Source: JAUXFS01 sp050329575 (GTDB taxonomy: Bacteria; Pseudomonadota; Alphaproteobacteria; Rhodospirillales; Defluviicoccaceae). Taken from it: a stretch of DNA of 9,644 nucleotides. A program made the translations under genes and the position numbers. Every line of letters begins with the position of its first letter. Position 1 is the stretch's first letter. Positions 6,762 to 9,644 of this stretch are shown piece by piece. Below the pieces are notes generated by a model. It ran no database searches, had not been told where the DNA came from, and saw only the letters and a list, made by a program, of their open reading frames with translations. The DNA is taken from assembly GCA_050329575.1 (NCBI GenBank), contig JBHJOP010000117.1:1-9644 (forward strand), given 5' to 3'.

Positions 6762-9185
6762 ATGGAGAACCGAGCTGTGTCGAGCATGAGGGTGCGCGTT
6801 TCGGTCGAGAAGTGGCGTCGCTCGCTGGTCGCGTTCGCGGTCGCCGCGATGGTGGTCGGCTGCGGCGGCGAGGAGGAGCGCACGACGAAGTACGTGGAGC
6901 GCGGCAAGACGCTCTACGACCAGGGAGACTACGTCAAGGCCCGCCTCGAGTTCCAGAACGCCCTGCAGATCAAGCCGACCAACGTCGAAGGGCGGTATTA
7001 CCTGGGGATGATCGACGAGCGGCAGGGTGAATGGCGGCGGGCGTTCGTCAACTTCCAGCAGGTGACAGCGCAACAGCCCGACCATGTCCCGGCACACCTG
7101 AAGCTGGCGCACTTCTACCTCCTCAGCAACGAGCTCGAACAGGCGGAAGGTCAAGCGCAGACCCTCGAACAGCTCGATCCCGAGAACCCCGAAGTGCTGG
7201 CGCTGCGCGGCGCGATCTCGCTGAGACGCGGCGATCTGGACGCGGCGCAGGGGTCGGCCGAGAAGGCGCTGGCGAACGCGCCGGAGAACGTCGGCGCGGC
7301 GGCGGTTCTGGCGAGCGTCTTCAAGGAACGGGGGCGCAGCGAGGACGCGGCGGCGGTTCTCCAGCGGGCGATCGAACAGAACCCGGACAACGTCCAGTTG
7401 CGGCTGTTCAAGATCCGGCTGTTCCTTGAAGAGAAGCGGTTCGACGATGCGGAGGCCGTCTACCGCGAGATCATCGCCCTCGACCCCGAGAACTACGGCT
7501 ACCGGGCGGCGCTGGCCCAGTTCTACGCGTCGAGGGAACGGATGGCGGACGCAGCGGCGGTGTTGCGCGAGGCGATCGCGGGCGGTATCGGCGGCAGCCA
7601 GCCGAAGCTGTTGCTCGTCAACCTCCTCGCCAGCACCGAGGGCCCCGCGGCGGCCGAGCAGGAACTGCAGCGGCTGATGGCGGCCGAACCGGAGGCGCAT
7701 GTCTATGCCTTCCGCCTCGCGGAGCTCTACCGCCGGGAGAACAGGACCGCGGACGCCGAGGCCGTGCTGACGCAGGTGATCGAGAAGGATCAGACGGGAC
7801 CCAACGGGCTGACGGCGCGGGCGAGCTTGGCGCGACTGCGTCTCCTCGCCGAGGACAGGGCCGGTGCCGAAGCGCTGATCGAAGAGGTTCTCGCGGTGGA
7901 CCCGGCCAACGCCGAGGTGCTGCTGATGCGGGCGGCCATTCGCACCGACAGAGGCGAGAACGAGGGAGCGATCGCCGATCTGAGGACGGTGCTGCGCAAC
8001 GATCCGCGCTCGACCTCGGCCCTCCGCATCCTGGCGGAGGCGCACCTGCGGGCGGGCCAGCCGGAACTGGCGACCGACGTGCTGCGGCAGCTGGTGGAGG
8101 TCGATCCCCGCGACCACCAGGCGCGCGAGCGTCTGGCCCTGGTCCTGGCGCAGCGCGGCCAGCCGGAGGCGGCGCTGCAGATGCTGAACCAGGCGTTGGC
8201 CACCCAGCCCGGGTCGGTGGCGGCCCTGCAGGCGAAAGCCGATCTGCTGATCTCGCGGTTCGAGTGGGCGGAGGCGGAAGCGACGATCGAGCAGCTGCTG
8301 GCGCTGCCCGACCGGCAAGCGGTGGGCCAGCGGCTGAGCGGACGGCTTTACCAGGCGCAGGGACGCCATCACGAGGCGATCGCGGCGTTCGAAAAGGCGG
8401 TCGAGCTGGAGCCCGGGGCGGTGGCCCCCCTGACCGGGATCGTCGTTTCGTACCTCGCGCAGGACAAGCCGGCGGAGGCACGCAACTACCTGCAAGGGGT
8501 GATCGCCAGGACCCCCGAGAACGCGGTGGCGCACAACCTCCTCGGCGAGGTGCTGATCCGCGAGGGGCAGTCCCAGGAGGCGGTGAAGCCGTTCCGCCGT
8601 TCGATCGAGCTGCGACGGGACTGGCCGGTGCCCTATGCCAATCTGGGGCGGGCGCTCGTCCTCGACGGCAATCCGCGAGAGGCGATCGCGGTGTACGAGG
8701 AAGCGCTGGCGGTGTTTCCGGAAAACCAGGGAATGCTGCTGGCGCTCGCCGAGGCCCATCAGCTGGCCGCCGATCCGGAGGCAGCCATCGCCATCTACGA
8801 GCGGTTGCTGAAGACCTATCCCGATTCGGAGATCGCGGCAAACAACCTCGCGGCGCTGATTGCCGACCACCGTGTCGGCGACGAAGAGAGCCTGAGGCGG
8901 GGCCTGACACTGGCAAGGCGGTTCGAAACATCGAACAACGCCTTCTTCCTCGACACGCTCGGCTGGCTGCATTACCGGCTCGGCGACTATCCGCAGGCGA
9001 GGATCTACCTCGCCCGGGCAGCCCAATTGCGCGGCGACATTCCGCAGCTGCAATACCACCTCGGCGCCGTCCTGCATCGGCTCGGCGAGACAGAGCCGGC
9101 CCGCGACGCCCTCACCAAGGCAACCCCCGAAGGTGTCGAGTATCCCGGCGTGGAGGAGGCCCGGGCCATTCTCGGCGGCCTCTAG
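6762..9185 (+). CDS. TPR-repeat lipoprotein, PrsT-like, of exosortase locus
   Basis: The 807-residue product starts with a basic n-region, a hydrophobic stretch and the lipobox VVGC, with the lipidated cysteine at residue 34. The following GGEEE lacks Asp at +2, so outer-membrane sorting is expected. The rest is almost entirely helical 34-residue TPR units. I count about 22, from KYVERGKTLYDQGDYVKARL (about residue 43) to the end, most closing with P(E/D)N or a similar turn. This design matches the large TPR lipoproteins (PrsT / PEP_TPR type) that accompany exosortase systems, though it is somewhat shorter than those I know (about 900). It is probably a periplasm-facing scaffold for exopolysaccharide or sorted-protein export. 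Start choice: ATG 6762 has a GGGGG run 11 nt upstream; ATG 6738, 6741 and 6786 are also in frame. The 6786 start would give a compact 25-residue signal peptide. It lies 68 nt after the transferase and is probably the last gene of the operon. Confidence 0.9.
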   Translation: MENRAVSSMRVRVSVEKWRRSLVAFAVAAMVVGCGGEEERTTKYVERGKTLYDQGDYVKARLEFQNALQIKPTNVEGRYYLGMIDERQGEWRRAFVNFQQVTAQQPDHVPAHLKLAHFYLLSNELEQAEGQAQTLEQLDPENPEVLALRGAISLRRGDLDAAQGSAEKALANAPENVGAAAVLASVFKERGRSEDAAAVLQRAIEQNPDNVQLRLFKIRLFLEEKRFDDAEAVYREIIALDPENYGYRAALAQFYASRERMADAAAVLREAIAGGIGGSQPKLLLVNLLASTEGPAAAEQELQRLMAAEPEAHVYAFRLAELYRRENRTADAEAVLTQVIEKDQTGPNGLTARASLARLRLLAEDRAGAEALIEEVLAVDPANAEVLLMRAAIRTDRGENEGAIADLRTVLRNDPRSTSALRILAEAHLRAGQPELATDVLRQLVEVDPRDHQARERLALVLAQRGQPEAALQMLNQALATQPGSVAALQAKADLLISRFEWAEAEATIEQLLALPDRQAVGQRLSGRLYQAQGRHHEAIAAFEKAVELEPGAVAPLTGIVVSYLAQDKPAEARNYLQGVIARTPENAVAHNLLGEVLIREGQSQEAVKPFRRSIELRRDWPVPYANLGRALVLDGNPREAIAVYEEALAVFPENQGMLLALAEAHQLAADPEAAIAIYERLLKTYPDSEIAANNLAALIADHRVGDEESLRRGLTLARRFETSNNAFFLDTLGWLHYRLGDYPQARIYLARAAQLRGDIPQLQYHLGAVLHRLGETEPARDALTKATPEGVEYPGVEEARAILGGL

Positions 9186-9227
9186 CCGCGGAGGAGGGTT
9201 GGCGGCGAGCTCCGTCTCGGGGTGGAA

Positions 9228-9246
9228 GCCGGCGGTGACGGCCGGC
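9228..9246 (+). terminator. GC hairpin after the TPR lipoprotein gene, possible terminator
   Basis: GCCGGC (9228-9233) pairs with GCCGGC (9241-9246) around a 7-nt loop, about 43 nt after the stop codon. No T-run follows, so intrinsic termination is not certain. It is the best candidate for the end of the xrtD operon that I can see. Confidence 0.3.
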
Positions 9247-9282
9247 CGCGATCGCCGGTCGGACACGCGCCGTCTCCGAACG

Positions 9283-9305
9283 AACCCTTGACACGGGTAA
9301 GGGTT
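9283..9305 (+). promoter_or_regulatory. inverted repeat AACCCTT-N9-AAGGGTT enclosing a TTGACA -35-like element
   Basis: Arms 9283-9289 and 9299-9305 are perfect 7-base complements. The consensus -35 hexamer TTGACA (9288-9293) overlaps the left arm and loop. The expected -10 position (about 9311-9318, GCTTGAAT) is a poor match to TATAAT. It could be a repressible promoter driving whatever lies right of the window, or an RNA hairpin. I cannot decide from sequence alone. Confidence 0.3.
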
Positions 9306-9522
9306 TATGGGCTTGAATCGGGCGGCACCCGATCGAGAGTTGCATAGACATGAGAGGATCCGATCTTCGCGTGTCCCTTGTCGTCGCCGCTCCGATCGAG
9401 GGCACGCCATCAAAACGCCATCCTGCGATGCCGATGATGAGGGACGTGCGCTCGGAGTGGTCAGGGATTGAACTGCGCGGTCATGGCAGCCGAGGGTAGA
9501 TCTTTCTTCTGTCTGCCGGCCG

Positions 9523-9544
9523 CCGCTCCGGGGGTGCGGAGCGG
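9523..9544. repeat. 8-bp perfect inverted repeat (hairpin)
   Basis: CCGCTCCG (9523-9530) and CGGAGCGG (9537-9544) form an 8-bp stem with the 6-nt loop ggggtg. It lies about 70 nt before the possible gene start at 9613. No T-run follows on either strand, so a leader structure or binding site is as likely as termination. Confidence 0.5.
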
Positions 9545-9612
9545 AGCCGTGGCCGTCGGAGGGCGACCGAGAGCGCGAACGCCTTTCGTGGGCGTTGAGG
9601 CAACGGCGGTCG

Positions 9613-9644
9613 ATGCCTGACACCATGGTGCGCACCCTCAAGGT
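9613..9644 (+). CDS. possible start of a gene running off the window (partial)
   Basis: ATG 9613 begins an open frame reading MPDTMVRTLK before the edge. TGAGG at 9596-9600, 12 nt upstream, is a possible ribosome site, and ATG 9625 is a second in-frame start. Only ten complete codons are visible, so neither reality nor function can be judged. It would be in the same direction as the xrtD operon but separated from it by about 430 nt. Confidence 0.25.
   Translation, partial: MPDTMVRTLK

Larger units (their letters stand above)
9186..9612. other. 427-nt region without a convincing gene
   Basis: No long plus-strand frame with family features is seen. A 49-codon frame from ATG 9350 to TAG 9499 lacks a clear ribosome site and recognisable motifs. 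Minus-strand frames here are extensions of antisense open frames caused by high GC. What can be seen is a GC hairpin just after the lipoprotein gene, a TTGACA element (9288-9293) inside an inverted repeat, a strong hairpin at 9523-9544, and less GC-rich patches (about 9296-9318 and 9336-9350). It probably separates two transcription units. Confidence 0.5.

Noticed and set aside
9324..9344. Possible sigma54 promoter (GGCAC...TTGCA)
   Set aside because: The spacing between the two halves is 11 nt, whereas sigma54 promoters need about 5.
9350..9499. A 49-codon plus-strand ORF (MRGSDLRVS...)
   Set aside because: No clear ribosome site, no recognisable motif, no membrane or sorting tail; length is within chance for this base composition.
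6690..9641. A 983-codon open frame on the minus strand across the TPR lipoprotein gene
   Set aside because: The plus strand encodes a clear lipobox and about 22 TPR units. The antisense translation is Arg/Leu/Gln-rich with no domain, as expected for the mirror frame of a GC-rich gene.
3387..9644. Search for a VPLPA-CTERM or PEP-CTERM substrate protein
   Set aside because: No protein in the window ends with the motif, membrane helix and basic tail of a sorting signal. The VPLP in XrtD itself (about residues 140-143) lies inside the membrane core and is not a sorting tail.

Overview
The window is GC-rich throughout and every recognisable gene is bacterial. The proteins look most like those of a Gram-negative alphaproteobacterium: the ArgG and MoaA types, an XrtD-type exosortase fused to an EpsI domain, and an outer-membrane-type TPR lipoprotein. 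I infer the taxon from family resemblance only, and no marker gene here fixes it.

Left part (1-2227), mostly minus strand. A short array of GC-rich 13-bp repeats lies next to the 3' end of argG (argininosuccinate synthase). Upstream of argG, and transcribed the same way, is a cytosolic DsbA-family thioredoxin-fold protein with a CSWC active site. argG has its own good sigma70-type promoter in the 78-nt gap. The DsbA-like gene is divergent from moaA, and the gap between them carries a symmetrical inverted repeat (TTTCGCG-N6-CGCGAAA) that could be an operator.

Middle (2228-3271), plus strand. moaA encodes the radical-SAM GTP 3',8-cyclase of molybdenum cofactor synthesis. All iron-sulfur cysteines and the C-terminal Gly-Gly are present. 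No other molybdopterin gene is nearby.

Right part (3387-9185), plus strand. Three closely spaced genes form a probable operon, preceded by an AT-richer promoter region with a CtrA-like half-site: (1) xrtD, an exosortase with Cys193/Arg238/His259 fused to an EpsI domain; (2) a MraY/WecA-family polyprenyl-phosphate sugar-1-phosphate transferase with an unusual C-terminal membrane extension of about 210 residues; (3) a lipoprotein of about 22 TPR repeats, similar in design to the PrsT-type TPR lipoproteins of PEP-CTERM/exosortase loci. Together they suggest an envelope system. Proteins with a VPLPA-CTERM-type tail would be cut by XrtD at the inner membrane, lipid-linked surface polysaccharide would be started by the transferase, and the lipoprotein would act as an outer-membrane scaffold. 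No sorting-signal substrate is encoded in the window. A perfect 20-bp tandem duplication sits over the translation start region of the lipoprotein gene.

The last stretch (9186-9612) has no convincing gene but holds hairpins and a -35-like element. A possible gene start at 9613 runs off the end.
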